Below are positions 44,408-52,520 of a stretch of DNA of 64,000 nt, piece after piece. Position 1 is the stretch's first letter. Each line of letters opens with the position of its first letter. This DNA is from Arthrobacter sp. Leaf234. GTDB lineage: Bacteria; Actinomycetota; Actinomycetes; Actinomycetales; Micrococcaceae. The DNA is taken from the NCBI RefSeq assembly GCF_001422665.1, contig NZ_LMLU01000001.1, positions 850,797 through 914,796 on the forward strand. The letters run 5' to 3'. A model generated the notes under the pieces. It did not search any database. It was not told the DNA's origin and was given only the letters and a program-made list of their open reading frames with translations. Made by a program: the position numbers and the translations under genes.

Positions 44408-44949
44408 GCCGGCAGCGGATCCCCCTGATCACGGAGCTTCCCCTCGTCATCTGGCTGGTCCTGGTGTGGGGCGCACTCTGGCAGGACTTCGGCGTCGGGA
44501 ACCTGGTGTTCGGGGCGATCATCGCCTATGGCGTCGTCAACTTCTTCTATCTTCCTCCGGTGGAGCTGACAGGGCGGTTCAACGTGTTCTGGCTGGTGCC
44601 GTTCATCGGGAGGTTCCTCGTCCAGCTCGTCACCGCCAGCGTGCAGGTGTTCTGGCTCGGCCTCACGCGGGGACCGGAGCTCCGGAACGCCGTGGTGGCG
44701 GTCGAACTGCGGAGCTCCTCCGACTTCCTCGTGACCGCCACCGGGCACGCCCTCTCGCTGATCCCGGGCTCGCTCGTGCTGGAGGTCGACCGCTCGACGT
44801 CGACGCTCTACCTGCACTGCCTCAACGTCCTGACGGACGAGGACGCCCAGGACATCCGCGAGGAGGTCCGCGCGACCGAGGCGTGGCTCATCCGCATCAT
44901 GGGGACCCGGACGGACCTCGATGCACTGCTGGCGGAGGAGCGGGCATGA
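44404..44949 (+). CDS. mrpE: Na+/H+ antiporter subunit E
   Basis: This 181-residue subunit has two or three N-terminal helices (ELPLVIWLVLVWGALWQDF, LVFGAIIAYGVVNFFYL), then a cytoplasmic domain with the conserved block ATGHALSLIPGSLVLEVDRSTSTLYLHCLNV. That block is the family's best-preserved part (SLTPGTLV-like). It overlaps mrpD and mrpF by four bases each. The subunit is required for complex assembly in other bacteria. Confidence 0.93.
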   Translation: MSRQRIPLITELPLVIWLVLVWGALWQDFGVGNLVFGAIIAYGVVNFFYLPPVELTGRFNVFWLVPFIGRFLVQLVTASVQVFWLGLTRGPELRNAVVAVELRSSSDFLVTATGHALSLIPGSLVLEVDRSTSTLYLHCLNVLTDEDAQDIREEVRATEAWLIRIMGTRTDLDALLAEERA

Positions 44950-45203
44950 ACGCCGTGATCTATGTCGTAGGGGGAATACTCGCGCTGGCCGCGGGTCTGG
45001 CCCTCTACCGTGCGGTCCTGGGACCGTCGATCCTGGACCGCGTCCTCGCGCTCGACGTCGTCCTCGCCGTCATCGGCGCGGCCCTCGTGCTGAACATGGT
45101 GGTGAACAGGCACCTCGACAACCTGATCCTGCTGGTCACGATCTCTCTGATCGGCTTCATCGGATCGGTCACGGTCGCCCGTTTCGTCACGGACAGGAAG
45201 TAG
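44946..45203 (+). CDS. mrpF: Na+/H+ antiporter subunit F
   Basis: This 85-residue subunit has three membrane helices (IYVVGGILALAAGLALYRAVLG, ALDVVLAVIGAALVLN, LILLVTISLIGFIGSVTVARFV). The sequence GPSILDRVLALDV is the MrpF/PhaF signature, and LVTISLIGFIGSVTVARF is the conserved end. It starts four bases before the mrpE stop and ends three bases before mrpG. Confidence 0.94.
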   Translation: MNAVIYVVGGILALAAGLALYRAVLGPSILDRVLALDVVLAVIGAALVLNMVVNRHLDNLILLVTISLIGFIGSVTVARFVTDRK

Positions 45204-45206
45204 CCC

Positions 45207-45725
45207 ATGGTCCAGGACGTCGTCGTCTCCGTCCTCCTCATCGGCGGTGCCCTCATGTCGCTCGCGGCCGGCGTGGGGCTCGTCCGCTTCCCCGACCTGC
45301 TCTCGCGCATGCACGCTGCCACGAAGCCGCAGGTGCTGGGACTGCTGCTCTTCCTGCTCGCCCTCGCGGTGGAGAACGGCAGCTGGCTGCTGGTGCCGAT
45401 CCTCGTGCTCTGCTGGGTCTTCCAGCTCCTCACCAGCCCCGTCTCTGCGCACATGGTGGGACGGGCCGGATACCGCACACGGCACCTGCGGCGGGACCTG
45501 CTGACCCTCGACGAGCTCGACGACGTCGTCACGCGGGCCGCGGCGGCGCCCGGCCACGAGCAGGAGCGTCCCGGATCTCCCGCCGGGGATGCCGAGGCCG
45601 GTGCACCGGGCGACGCTGCGACCACGGGGGAGGACACCGGGACGGGCGGTCCCGGTGCCGGTTCTCCCCGACGCGGTGCGCCGGGCGGCGCGACCACCCG
45701 GGGCGAGTCCGGCAGATCCTCCTGA
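45207..45725 (+). CDS. mrpG: Na+/H+ antiporter subunit G
   Basis: This 172-residue protein has three helices and the family signature GVGLVRFPDLLSRMHAATKPQVLGLLLFL. The region after residue about 105 is a Gly/Pro/Thr-rich tail not found in classical MrpG of about 110-120 residues. It is the last gene of the mrpA-G operon, which lacks a separate mrpB. The complex exports Na+ for protons and supports growth under alkaline or salt stress (family knowledge). No terminator hairpin is seen downstream. Confidence 0.92.
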   Translation: MVQDVVVSVLLIGGALMSLAAGVGLVRFPDLLSRMHAATKPQVLGLLLFLLALAVENGSWLLVPILVLCWVFQLLTSPVSAHMVGRAGYRTRHLRRDLLTLDELDDVVTRAAAAPGHEQERPGSPAGDAEAGAPGDAATTGEDTGTGGPGAGSPRRGAPGGATTRGESGRSS

Positions 45726-45835
45726 TCCGCCGCCCTGGCCAGGGAGCACCGACGGGTGACCGGGCAGCGGGGGGTATGGCGGCCGGGGACGGTAAGGTAA
45801 CTGCTGATCGGGGGGATCGGAACGATGGGGTGGCG

Positions 45836-46234
45836 ATGGGACGGAGCGAGGGCATGAACGGGCAGCGGCGGGAGGCCGTCGTGATCGAGGACGACGCCGA
45901 CATCCGCCAGCTGCTCGTGATCGTGCTGTCCTCCCGCGGGTTCTCGGTCCACGAGGCCATCACCGGGGCAGAGGGCCGGCGCCTCGTGGAGGAGACGGAC
46001 CCCCAGCTGATCACGCTCGACCTCAACCTGCCCGACATGGACGGGCTGACCCTGTGTCCCGTCCTGCGTGCCCTGTCCCACGCGCACATCCTGACCATCT
46101 CCGCGCGCCCGCCCCAGCTCACCGCCGAACAGTGCCTCGCCGCCGGCTCCGACCACTTCATGGGCAAGCCGTTCAGCCCACGCGTCCTCGGTGCGTATCT
46201 CGACGAGGTCCTACCCCGCGAGGGTGCCGCCTGA
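45836..46234 (+). CDS. Single-domain response regulator (receiver only)
   Basis: This 132-residue protein is a CheY-like receiver with no output domain. The acidic pocket is E19-D20, the phospho-acceptor D62 in LDLNLPDMDG, the switch residue is in ILTISARP, and the conserved Lys is K111 in FMGKPF. All residues needed for phosphotransfer are present. An ATG at 45854 would give the more usual short N-terminus. A protein resembling an Hpt domain is encoded 185 bases downstream, so the pair may be part of one signalling path. The sequence between mrpG and this gene shows only a possible -10 (TAAGGT). Confidence 0.87.
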   Translation: MGRSEGMNGQRREAVVIEDDADIRQLLVIVLSSRGFSVHEAITGAEGRRLVEETDPQLITLDLNLPDMDGLTLCPVLRALSHAHILTISARPPQLTAEQCLAAGSDHFMGKPFSPRVLGAYLDEVLPREGAA

Positions 46235-46419
46235 CCCGGGACCGGGCCGACGACTTCCAGGACCGGCACGACGCACGGTAGCGTGTCCGTCAGGTCAACA
46301 ACGGTTCTGCGGGGGCGCATGCCGGTGAAGAAGAACGTCCCCGCGCCGTCCCATCCTTCTCCTGCCTGGCTCAGCCCTACTGGTCTCAGTCCGCCCAGCG
46401 CTACCCAGGAGTCATCGGC

Positions 46420-46800
46420 ATGACCGTGCAGGGTCCCTACCCGTCGTATCCCATCGACAGCGCCGTCCTCGAGCGATTCGTCGCGGAGACGTCGCCGGAA
46501 GCAGTCACGTCCTTCGTGGCGTCCTTCGTCGAGCTCGCTCCGGAGCGTCTGCGGCGCATCAGGCGTGCGTGCACCGCACGGCAGACCGAGCAGGCCGTCA
46601 TCGCGCTGCTGAGCCTCCGGTCGAGCGCCGCCATGATCGGTGCCGACCGCCTCGTCGAGGCCACGTCGGTGCTCCTGCGTGGACTGCGCACCGTGCCGCG
46701 CCCGTGGGCCATGATCGACGACGCCGTGGACCACCAGCTGGGCGCCGCCGTCGACGAGGTGCTGCCGGCCCTGACGGGCCGCGCGGGGTGGACCGCATGA
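46420..46800 (+). CDS. Hpt-like protein lacking the phosphorylatable histidine
   Basis: This 126-residue all-helical protein resembles an Hpt phosphotransfer domain: a first helix SFVASFVELAPERLRRIRRACTARQ, then LLSLRSSAAMIGADRLVEATSVLLRGLR. In true Hpt domains the core is HxLKGSSxxxGAxRL. Here the His position is L64 (LSLRSSAAMIGADRL), although the Ser/Ala and Gly-Ala residues are kept. It therefore probably cannot carry phosphate and may act as a binding partner or be a diverged relic. It overlaps the downstream MarR gene by four bases and follows the receiver gene by 185 bases. The ATG has a CCAGGAG ribosome binding site. Confidence 0.75.
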   Translation: MTVQGPYPSYPIDSAVLERFVAETSPEAVTSFVASFVELAPERLRRIRRACTARQTEQAVIALLSLRSSAAMIGADRLVEATSVLLRGLRTVPRPWAMIDDAVDHQLGAAVDEVLPALTGRAGWTA

Positions 46801-47303
46801 CCCGCCCGCGCGCCGCCATCTCCCGCGCCATGGCAGTGTCCGTGTCGCGCGGCTCAGCCGAGGCCGGTGGATCGTCCGCTGACGAGGGGTGGTCGACCAG
46901 CCGCCTCCTCACGACGGCGGCGCGCCTGTGGGAGCAGGACGTCAACGAGCGGCTGCAGGGAGCGGGCCTCACCACTGCGGGGCTCGTGGCGCTGCAGGCC
47001 CTCCAGGCCGTCGAGCCCGCAACCCAGGCGTCGCTCGCCCGCATCCTGCATCTGCAGCCCCAGACCCTGCGCCGCACGCTGGCGTCGCTGGAAGGCCGGG
47101 GCTTCCTGACACGTGGGGCGTCCGCGCGCGCCGGCAGGGCGCTGACCGTCCGACTGACCGATGCGGGGCGGGAGACGCTGCACTGGGCCGCCGAGACGCT
47201 ACCGGTCGCCCACCGGTCCTTCGGCGCGGAGCCGGGACTGCGGACCAGCCTGGTGGTCCTGCTCGAGGGGTTGGGCGTGCAGCACGCTCCCGGGGCCCCG
47301 TAG
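46797..47303 (+). CDS. MarR-family regulator
   Basis: This 168-residue protein has a MarR-type winged helix after a 30-residue leader. TSRLLTTAARLWEQDVNERLQGAGLTTAGLVALQALQ is the dimer/first-helix part. The recognition region is QASLARILHLQPQTLRRTLASLEGRGFLTR, and the wing is GASARAGRALTVRLTDAG. It is unusual in being coupled by overlap to a pseudo-Hpt gene. The C-terminal 40 residues are not conserved. The target is unknown. The 94 bases downstream contain no obvious terminator. Confidence 0.85.
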   Translation: MTRPRAAISRAMAVSVSRGSAEAGGSSADEGWSTSRLLTTAARLWEQDVNERLQGAGLTTAGLVALQALQAVEPATQASLARILHLQPQTLRRTLASLEGRGFLTRGASARAGRALTVRLTDAGRETLHWAAETLPVAHRSFGAEPGLRTSLVVLLEGLGVQHAPGAP

Positions 47304-47397
47304 ACCGACGGCGCCACGCATCAGGACCTCGCTGTCGGACGGCTGTCACGGAGCAGGTCCACCGGCAGGCCCGGGGTGGCCGGTCCGGTCTGCGCCT

Positions 47398-47736
47398 TCA
47401 GTGGAGGTGTCGTCGCCAGTCGGTGGGGACACGACCGGCGGGCCCCGGCGCGGGCTGATCCAGAGGCCTGCTCGTGGGCTCCGCGAGCGCCGGACCGTCG
47501 ACGAACTGCTGCGCACGGTAGTCCCAGAACCAGTCCTCGCCCGGCTCGAAGGACATGGCCACGGCATGACCGGTCCCGGCGGCGTGGGCCGAGGCGTGCT
47601 GGGCGGGCGAGCTGTCGCAGCAGCCGACGTGCCCGCAGCCCGCACACCTCCTCAGGTGCACCCACCACCCGCCGGTGTCCTCGCACTCCGCGCACCCGGT
47701 GCCCGAGGGGCGTGCCCCGGTGTCGATGGTCGTCAT
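47398..47736 (-). CDS. UBP-type zinc finger protein
   Basis: This 112-residue protein has a ZnF-UBP domain: CAECEDTGGWWVHLRRCAGCGHVGCCDSSPAQHASAHAAGTGHAVAMSFEPGEDWFWDYRAQQF. Zinc ligands are the Cys pairs CxxC, CxxC, CC and the His residues after SPAQHASAHA. In eukaryotes this fold binds the ubiquitin C-terminus; the bacterial proteins have no known ligand, and ubiquitin is absent here. It overlaps the upstream monooxygenase gene by four bases, so the two are co-expressed. The last 25 residues are Pro-rich. Confidence 0.9.
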   Translation of the reverse strand: MTTIDTGARPSGTGCAECEDTGGWWVHLRRCAGCGHVGCCDSSPAQHASAHAAGTGHAVAMSFEPGEDWFWDYRAQQFVDGPALAEPTSRPLDQPAPGPAGRVPTDWRRHLH

Positions 47737-49295
47737 GATCGTCGTCCTTCCACGAGCAGATGGGGGGCCAGATCCTGCAGCGCCGCGCGGAAGACCCGCA
47801 CGGCGTCCGCGGGCGGAGCGGCCGAGGCGACGAAGCCGTCCGGCCGCACGAGGTAGAGGGTGCCGGCACGCAGCCCGGTGGCACCACCGGAGGTGAACGC
47901 GTGGAGCGCCAGACCGAGCTCCTCCGCGACGACGGCGGCCTCGGGAGCATCGGCTCCTGCGCCGTACGCGTGCACCTGCCAGGACGCAGCCCGCAGCGCG
48001 TCGAAGTTCCCGCCCGTCCACGGCAGGCGGCGGCCGACGACGGCGTGCCGTCCCCGCTGCCCCTCCCGAGCGCCGGGCATGCAGTACCGGATGCGGACCT
48101 GGCCGAGATAGCCCGCGAGCCGCCGCCCGAGGGGCAGGTGCGGCAGGACGGCGACGGCCGGCGGCAGCACGACCCGCGGCAGGTACCGGCGCACCAGCAG
48201 GGCGGGGCGCGAGCGTGAGGTGATGCCGCGGAAGACGGCATCCGTGGTGCGCAGCAGCCGCAGGGCGACCGGCCGGCGCTCGGCCTCGTAGCGGTCGAGG
48301 ATGCGCTCGGGGGCGGCTCGGAGGATCACGTCGGCGAGCGTGAACGCGAGATTGTGCGCGTCCTGCAGCCCGGTGTTCATGCCCTGTGCGCCGACGGGCG
48401 AGTGGACGTGGGCGGCATCTCCGGCGAGGAACACGGGCCCCGTCCGGAACCGCGCTGCGATGCGGTGGTGGACCCGGTAGGTGGAGAACCAGCGGGACCA
48501 CTCGTAGGTGACACCGAAGGACGCTGCGAGGCGGCTCCGCGCGACGTCCTCCGTGACGGCGGGGGCGTCGTCGTCGGAGGCGATCCCGATGAGGCGCTGC
48601 CCGCCCCGGCCCTCGCCGTCGGGCCGCATGGGGAAGGCGAGGAGGAACTCGGTGGCGCCCTGCCGGATGTTGACGGAGGCGGGAGCCAGCCCCTCCACTC
48701 CCACGGCGTCCACGAGGTAGAAGGTCCGGCGGCTGGTGGTCCCCTCGAAGGGGATGCCGAGGAGTGCCCGCACCGTCGACGATGCACCGTCGCACCCCAC
48801 CGCGTACCGCGCGCGGAGCGTCCAGGGGCCCGCCGGAGCGTCCCCGCGCGCGACGACACCGCCGTCGGCGAGGTCCAGGGCCACGAGGCGGTGCCGCCAG
48901 CGGACGGACCCGCCGAGCGCCAGGAGGTTCTCCGCGAGGATCCGCTCGTTGGCGCTCTGCTCGAGCACATACATGCCGGGGTAGGGGGTGATCCCGCGAC
49001 CGAGGGTGGTGAGCGGGATGGGCGCGAAGGCCGTCCGGCCGAATCCCTGCCGCATCGATACTGCGCGCACGGCCTGGTCCAGGACGCGCTCGACGACGCC
49101 GAGCTGGTCGTAGATCTCCATGGAGCGCGAGTGCACCCCGAGCGCCCGTGACTCCTCCGTCGGCCCGTCCTTCGCGTCGATGACGGCGACCAGGACGCCC
49201 AGCCTCACGAGCCAGTTGGCAAGCATCAGGCCGGTCGGCCCGGCACCGACCACCAGGACGTCGACGTCCTCCCCCCGGTCCTCGTGCCCGGTCAT
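47733..49295 (-). CDS. FAD-dependent aromatic monooxygenase (PheA/TfdB-like)
   Basis: This 520-residue flavoprotein hydroxylase should add one oxygen atom to an aromatic or polyketide-like ring with NAD(P)H. The FAD Rossmann motif VLVVGAGPTGLMLANWL holds GxGxxG at about 17-22. The NADPH/FAD motif DG appears in AVGCDGASSTVR. The second FAD motif is VFLAGDAAHVHSPVGAQGMNTGLQDAHNLAF. The C-terminal thioredoxin-like domain (about 400-520) is present but short. It is co-transcribed with the UBP finger gene. The substrate is not predictable. Confidence 0.9.
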   Translation of the reverse strand: MTGHEDRGEDVDVLVVGAGPTGLMLANWLVRLGVLVAVIDAKDGPTEESRALGVHSRSMEIYDQLGVVERVLDQAVRAVSMRQGFGRTAFAPIPLTTLGRGITPYPGMYVLEQSANERILAENLLALGGSVRWRHRLVALDLADGGVVARGDAPAGPWTLRARYAVGCDGASSTVRALLGIPFEGTTSRRTFYLVDAVGVEGLAPASVNIRQGATEFLLAFPMRPDGEGRGGQRLIGIASDDDAPAVTEDVARSRLAASFGVTYEWSRWFSTYRVHHRIAARFRTGPVFLAGDAAHVHSPVGAQGMNTGLQDAHNLAFTLADVILRAAPERILDRYEAERRPVALRLLRTTDAVFRGITSRSRPALLVRRYLPRVVLPPAVAVLPHLPLGRRLAGYLGQVRIRYCMPGAREGQRGRHAVVGRRLPWTGGNFDALRAASWQVHAYGAGADAPEAAVVAEELGLALHAFTSGGATGLRAGTLYLVRPDGFVASAAPPADAVRVFRAALQDLAPHLLVEGRRS

Positions 49296-49310
49296 GGCTG
49301 CCGGATCGCC

Positions 49311-49958
49311 TCAGCGTCCCAGGACGGTGCAGACGCAGGCGCGGTTGCCGTCGGTGTCCGCCAGGACCGTGAACGACGGCGCCCGCCCGTCGTCGACGAC
49401 CGTCCCACCGGCGGCGACGGCACCGGCGATCCGCGCCTCTGCGACGTCGTGCGGCAACCACACGTCGAGGTGGAAGCGCTGGCGCGGGATGTCGTGGGCA
49501 TCGGTGTGCTGGAACCACAGGAGCGGGACGCGTCCGGTCGGGTCGGTGACGTCGTCGCCGTCCAGCGCATCCGCATCACCCGTCAGCAGAGCGGCCCAGA
49601 ACGGGCCGATCCCCGCGACGTCCGCCGTGTCGAGGGCGAGCTCGACGACGGCGGGAGCAGCGGGATCGGCCAGGAGACCGCGACCGCCGGCGAGGTCGCT
49701 GATGCGGCGCGCGAGGTCGACGTCGCGTTCCGTCACGCCCGCGGCGTCGTGGCTCATGAGCAACACGTCCACGTGGGGATAGCTCAGCGTGACGTCGGGA
49801 TGGTGGTCCGCCTCCTCCGCGAGATCGCCGATGGCCGAGACGAGTGCCACCCCGGTGGCGAAGTCGTGCGTCAGGAAGCGGGCGTGCAGGGCCTCGGCGA
49901 GTTTTCGCCAGTCGTCCAGCCCGGCATCGAGGATCTGTTGCGTGCTGAGGATGCTCAT
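49311..49958 (-). CDS. Fusion of pterin-carbinolamine dehydratase-like and VOC domains
   Basis: This 215-residue protein joins two small domains. Residues about 1-95 resemble 4a-hydroxytetrahydrobiopterin dehydratase (PCD): WRKLAEALHARFLTHDFATGVALVSAIGDLAEEADHHPDVTLSYPHVDVLL, with the catalytic HHPD motif. Residues about 105-215 look like a VOC/glyoxalase domain (VELALDTADVAGIGPFWAALL, LLWFQHTDA, FHLDVWLPHDVAEARIAGAVAAGG). Such PCD-VOC fusions occur in actinobacteria but their substrate is unknown. ATG 49958 is chosen since upstream text is not protein-like. It is 15 bases upstream of the monooxygenase gene, so one operon with it is plausible. Confidence 0.83.
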   Translation of the reverse strand: MSILSTQQILDAGLDDWRKLAEALHARFLTHDFATGVALVSAIGDLAEEADHHPDVTLSYPHVDVLLMSHDAAGVTERDVDLARRISDLAGGRGLLADPAAPAVVELALDTADVAGIGPFWAALLTGDADALDGDDVTDPTGRVPLLWFQHTDAHDIPRQRFHLDVWLPHDVAEARIAGAVAAGGTVVDDGRAPSFTVLADTDGNRACVCTVLGR

Positions 49959-50061
49959 GCCGCCAGTATCGTCCGGCACGGCCCCTGGGGAAAGGGCGGG
50001 CTCCCTGTCCATGGAGACGATGCTGCCGCCCCGGCCCGGGCGGGACCCACCGCTCTGGTGC

Positions 50062-50067
50062 CATACT
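50062..50067 (+). promoter_or_regulatory. Leaderless -10-like element (CATACT)
   Basis: CATACT ends seven bases before the ATG at 50074. Confidence 0.45.
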
Positions 50068-50073
50068 GCGGGG

Positions 50074-51198
50074 ATGTCCCAGAACCGGATCCCCGGTCGC
50101 CGCCTCCGCGTCCCGCGCCTCGACCCCGCGCTGAAAAGCCGCATGCGAGCGGCGGCCGTCAACCCGCAACTCCTCCTCGCGGCGAAAGCGGCGCTCGCCG
50201 CCGCCCTCGCGTGGACCCTGGCCCTGGCCATCCCCGGGACGCCGTCGGAGTACCCCTACTACGCGCCGCTCGGCGCCCTCCTGGCCATGTACCCCACGGT
50301 CTCGGGTACCCTCAAGCTCGGCCTGCAGACCGTGGTGGGCCTGACCCTCGGGATCGTCCTCGCCTACGTCGCGGTCTGGGCGGGGGACCCGAACTGGATC
50401 ACCATCGGGTTCGTGGTCGGGGCCGGGGTGCTGCTGGGCGGATTCCTCAGGAGGACGGCCGGCGGCGGTTCGGGAATCGCCTCGGCCGGGCTCTTCGTCC
50501 TCGTGATCGGGAACGAGGACCTCGGGTACTCCCTGGGCTACCTCGTGCAGACCGTGGTCGGCGTGGGGGTGGGGCTGGCCGTCAGCGCCCTGATTTTCCC
50601 GCCGCTCCACCTCAACGACGCCGTCGGCCAGATGAGTCTGCTCCGACGGACCGCGGCCCGGGACCTGCAGCAGATGGGCCAGGCGCTGGAGGAGGACTGG
50701 GCGGAGGACGACGCACGGTGGGCGGAGGTGCGGGACGGCCTCTCGGCCTCGGCCCGCGACGCCCGCAGCGCACTCCAGTACGCGGACGAGAGCCGCAAGG
50801 GCAACGTGCGCCGACGCTTCCACCCCCGTGACGTCCGGGAGGACTACCGGCACGTCGAGGTCCTCGAAGTGGTTGCCTCGCACACCCTGAACATCACCAA
50901 CCTCCTGCAGGACGCCCTGCACGGGACATCCCGCGAACGGCCCCTGCCGGTGGCGGTCCGGCCGGCCCTGCAGTCCGCCTTCACGGCCGTCGGGGACGTG
51001 CTGGACCTCTGGACGGTGGAGGAGGACGATGCCGCGATGCTCGCCGCGGCGGAACGCGCGCTCCGCGACCTGGAAGCGGCGGCGTACGGGACGTCCTCGA
51101 GGGAGGTGCCGTTCGGCGCAGCCGCGGCGATCGGCATGAGCCTCCACCGCATCCTCCAGGCCGTCAGGCCCGACCTGCGACAGGCGGACGGCGAGTAG
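50074..51198 (+). CDS. FUSC-family membrane protein
   Basis: This 374-residue protein has six or so helices clustered in residues 30-175 (LLLAAKAALAAALAWTLALAIPG, YYAPLGALLAMYPTVSGTLKLGLQTVVGLTLGIVLAYVAV). This Pro-Tyr-x-x-x-Gly-rich first half is typical of FUSC/aromatic acid exporter-type proteins. A long helical cytosolic part follows (about 175-374). It may export an aromatic or small organic compound, but no substrate is suggested by its neighbours. It is probably leaderless and is followed by a bidirectional terminator. Confidence 0.85.
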   Translation: MSQNRIPGRRLRVPRLDPALKSRMRAAAVNPQLLLAAKAALAAALAWTLALAIPGTPSEYPYYAPLGALLAMYPTVSGTLKLGLQTVVGLTLGIVLAYVAVWAGDPNWITIGFVVGAGVLLGGFLRRTAGGGSGIASAGLFVLVIGNEDLGYSLGYLVQTVVGVGVGLAVSALIFPPLHLNDAVGQMSLLRRTAARDLQQMGQALEEDWAEDDARWAEVRDGLSASARDARSALQYADESRKGNVRRRFHPRDVREDYRHVEVLEVVASHTLNITNLLQDALHGTSRERPLPVAVRPALQSAFTAVGDVLDLWTVEEDDAAMLAAAERALRDLEAAAYGTSSREVPFGAAAAIGMSLHRILQAVRPDLRQADGE

Positions 51199-51228
51199 CG
51201 GGACAGGCGCCCGGACACCGCCCTGCGC

Positions 51229-51267
51229 GAGGACAGGACGGGCCCCTGGGGAGCCCGTCCTGTCCTC
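51229..51267. terminator. Bidirectional terminator
   Basis: A perfect 15-bp stem (51229-51243 with 51253-51267) lies between the convergent FUSC and DUF4235 genes. Confidence 0.85.
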
Positions 51268-51300
51268 CTGCTCCGCGGTGGTACCCGGAGCGCCCGTGGC

Positions 51301-51561
51301 TCAGGTCAGGTCGCGCGTCTTCGCGAACCTCTCGATCGCCTGCTGCGTGGAACGGTTGGTGAGCACCTGGATGGTGGTGCTGACCGCTCCGGAGACGATT
51401 GCGAAGACCAGGGCCGAGCGCAGCGTATTCTCCAGTCCGTCCTTGCTCTTCGGGGGCGCCTCGCCCGTGATCTTCTCCCACAGGAAGTCGACGAGCTTGG
51501 TGCCGACGAAGCCCGCACCCACACTCATTCCCACTCCGAGCAGCTTGAACACGACGTTCAT
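51301..51561 (-). CDS. DUF4235-domain small membrane protein
   Basis: This 86-residue protein has two membrane helices, VVFKLLGVGMSVGAGFVGTKLVDFLWEKITG and LRSALVFAIVSGAVSTTIQVLTNRSTQQAIE. The arrangement, with the motif WEKITGEAPPxxxD between helices, is that of DUF4235, a family of unknown function common in actinobacteria. The ATG has an AAGGAGA ribosome binding site, and a -10-like TAGGGT is upstream. It is convergent with the FUSC gene and divergent from the thiamine operon. Confidence 0.88.
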   Translation of the reverse strand: MNVVFKLLGVGMSVGAGFVGTKLVDFLWEKITGEAPPKSKDGLENTLRSALVFAIVSGAVSTTIQVLTNRSTQQAIERFAKTRDLT

Positions 51562-51730
51562 GGTTTCTCCTTCTCGTCCGGTGGTCCTGTACCTACCCTA
51601 GCCGCGCGACGAGGCGCTCGGCAGGGACGGGTCCGCCCTGGCCGCGGGACGGCCGCCGTGGTTCGTCCAGGCCGGTCGACCTGCCCGGGTGCACGCCCCT
51701 GCGGTGTAGGATCGGAACGCTCAACCATCA

Positions 51731-51840
51731 CACGACAGGGGAGCGCAGACCCGCAGCACGCTGCCGGGTCGGGCGCTGAGAGTGCGGACCGCCGCAGACC
51801 CTCGAACCTGATCCGGCTAGTACCGGCGAAGGGAGTCGAG
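51731..51840 (+). promoter_or_regulatory. TPP riboswitch (THI element)
   Basis: The conserved blocks are all present: GGGGAGC, GCTGAGAGTGCGG (51775-51787), CAGACCCTCGAACCTGAT, CCGGCTAGTACCGG and GAAGGGAG. Stem P1 pairs CGAC (51733-51736) with GTCG (51835-51838). It lies about 70 bases before the ykoE gene, so binding of thiamine pyrophosphate should lower expression of the transporter. The strength of the match makes this one of the safest RNA calls in the window. Confidence 0.95.
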
Positions 51841-51911
51841 TTCTCGGAGTGCACGGACACCGCCCCGGCGATACCGGCACTCCCCCCTCCTGTACCTCAG
51901 GAGGATCCACC

Positions 51912-52520
51912 ATGGCATCACCCACCGCCCTCAGGGGCGTCTCCCGGCACACCAACCAGTGGCGCGTCGTCGACATCGTCGTGGCCTCGGTCATCGCGGT
52001 CGCCGTCGGCGTCCTGTTCTTCGCGTGGTCCGCCGGCTATTCGGGCATCAGTCTGCTCACCGCCGGTTTCCCGCCGCTCGGCGGGCTGTACTCCGGGGGC
52101 TGGCTGATCGCCGGCGTCCTCGGCGGCCTGATCATCCGCAAACCCGGGGCGGCGATCTACTGCGAGGTCCTCGCAGCCGCCGTGTCCGCCCTCATCGGCA
52201 CGCAGTTCGGGATGGCCGTTCTGGTCTCCGGCGCCATCCAGGGTCTCGGCGCGGAACTCGTGTTCCTGCTGTTCCTCTACCGGAGATGGAACCTCCCCGT
52301 GGCACTGCTGGCCGGACTCGGTGCCGGACTGGCGCTCGGGATCAGCGAGAACATCCTGTACAACGCGCTGTGGACCATCGAGTTCAAGCTCCTCTACGTG
52401 CTGTTCGCGGCCATCTCCGGCGTCGTCATCGCCGGGCTGCTGTCCTGGCTCGCCACCCGGGGCCTGGCGCGGACGGGCGTGCTGTCCTCGTTCGCCGCCG
52501 GCCGCACGGCGGACGTGTGA
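51912..52520 (+). CDS. ykoE: ECF transporter S component (YkoE, thiamine or HMP)
   Basis: This 202-residue membrane protein is the substrate-specific part of an ECF transporter. It has about six helices, with WRVVDIVVASVIAVAVGVLFFAWS as first. The block GGWLIAGVLGGLIIRKPGAAIYCEVLAAAVSALIGTQFGMAVLVSGAIQGLGAELVFLL matches YkoE. A TPP riboswitch upstream says the substrate is thiamine or its hydroxymethylpyrimidine part. The stop overlaps the ATPase gene by four bases. ATG 51912 follows an AGGAGGATCC ribosome binding site. Confidence 0.92.
   Translation: MASPTALRGVSRHTNQWRVVDIVVASVIAVAVGVLFFAWSAGYSGISLLTAGFPPLGGLYSGGWLIAGVLGGLIIRKPGAAIYCEVLAAAVSALIGTQFGMAVLVSGAIQGLGAELVFLLFLYRRWNLPVALLAGLGAGLALGISENILYNALWTIEFKLLYVLFAAISGVVIAGLLSWLATRGLARTGVLSSFAAGRTADV

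Noticed and set aside
49576-51147. Long minus-strand frame under the FUSC gene and into the PCD-VOC gene
   Set aside because: Antisense/other-frame shadow; both true genes have family motifs and better codon position bias.
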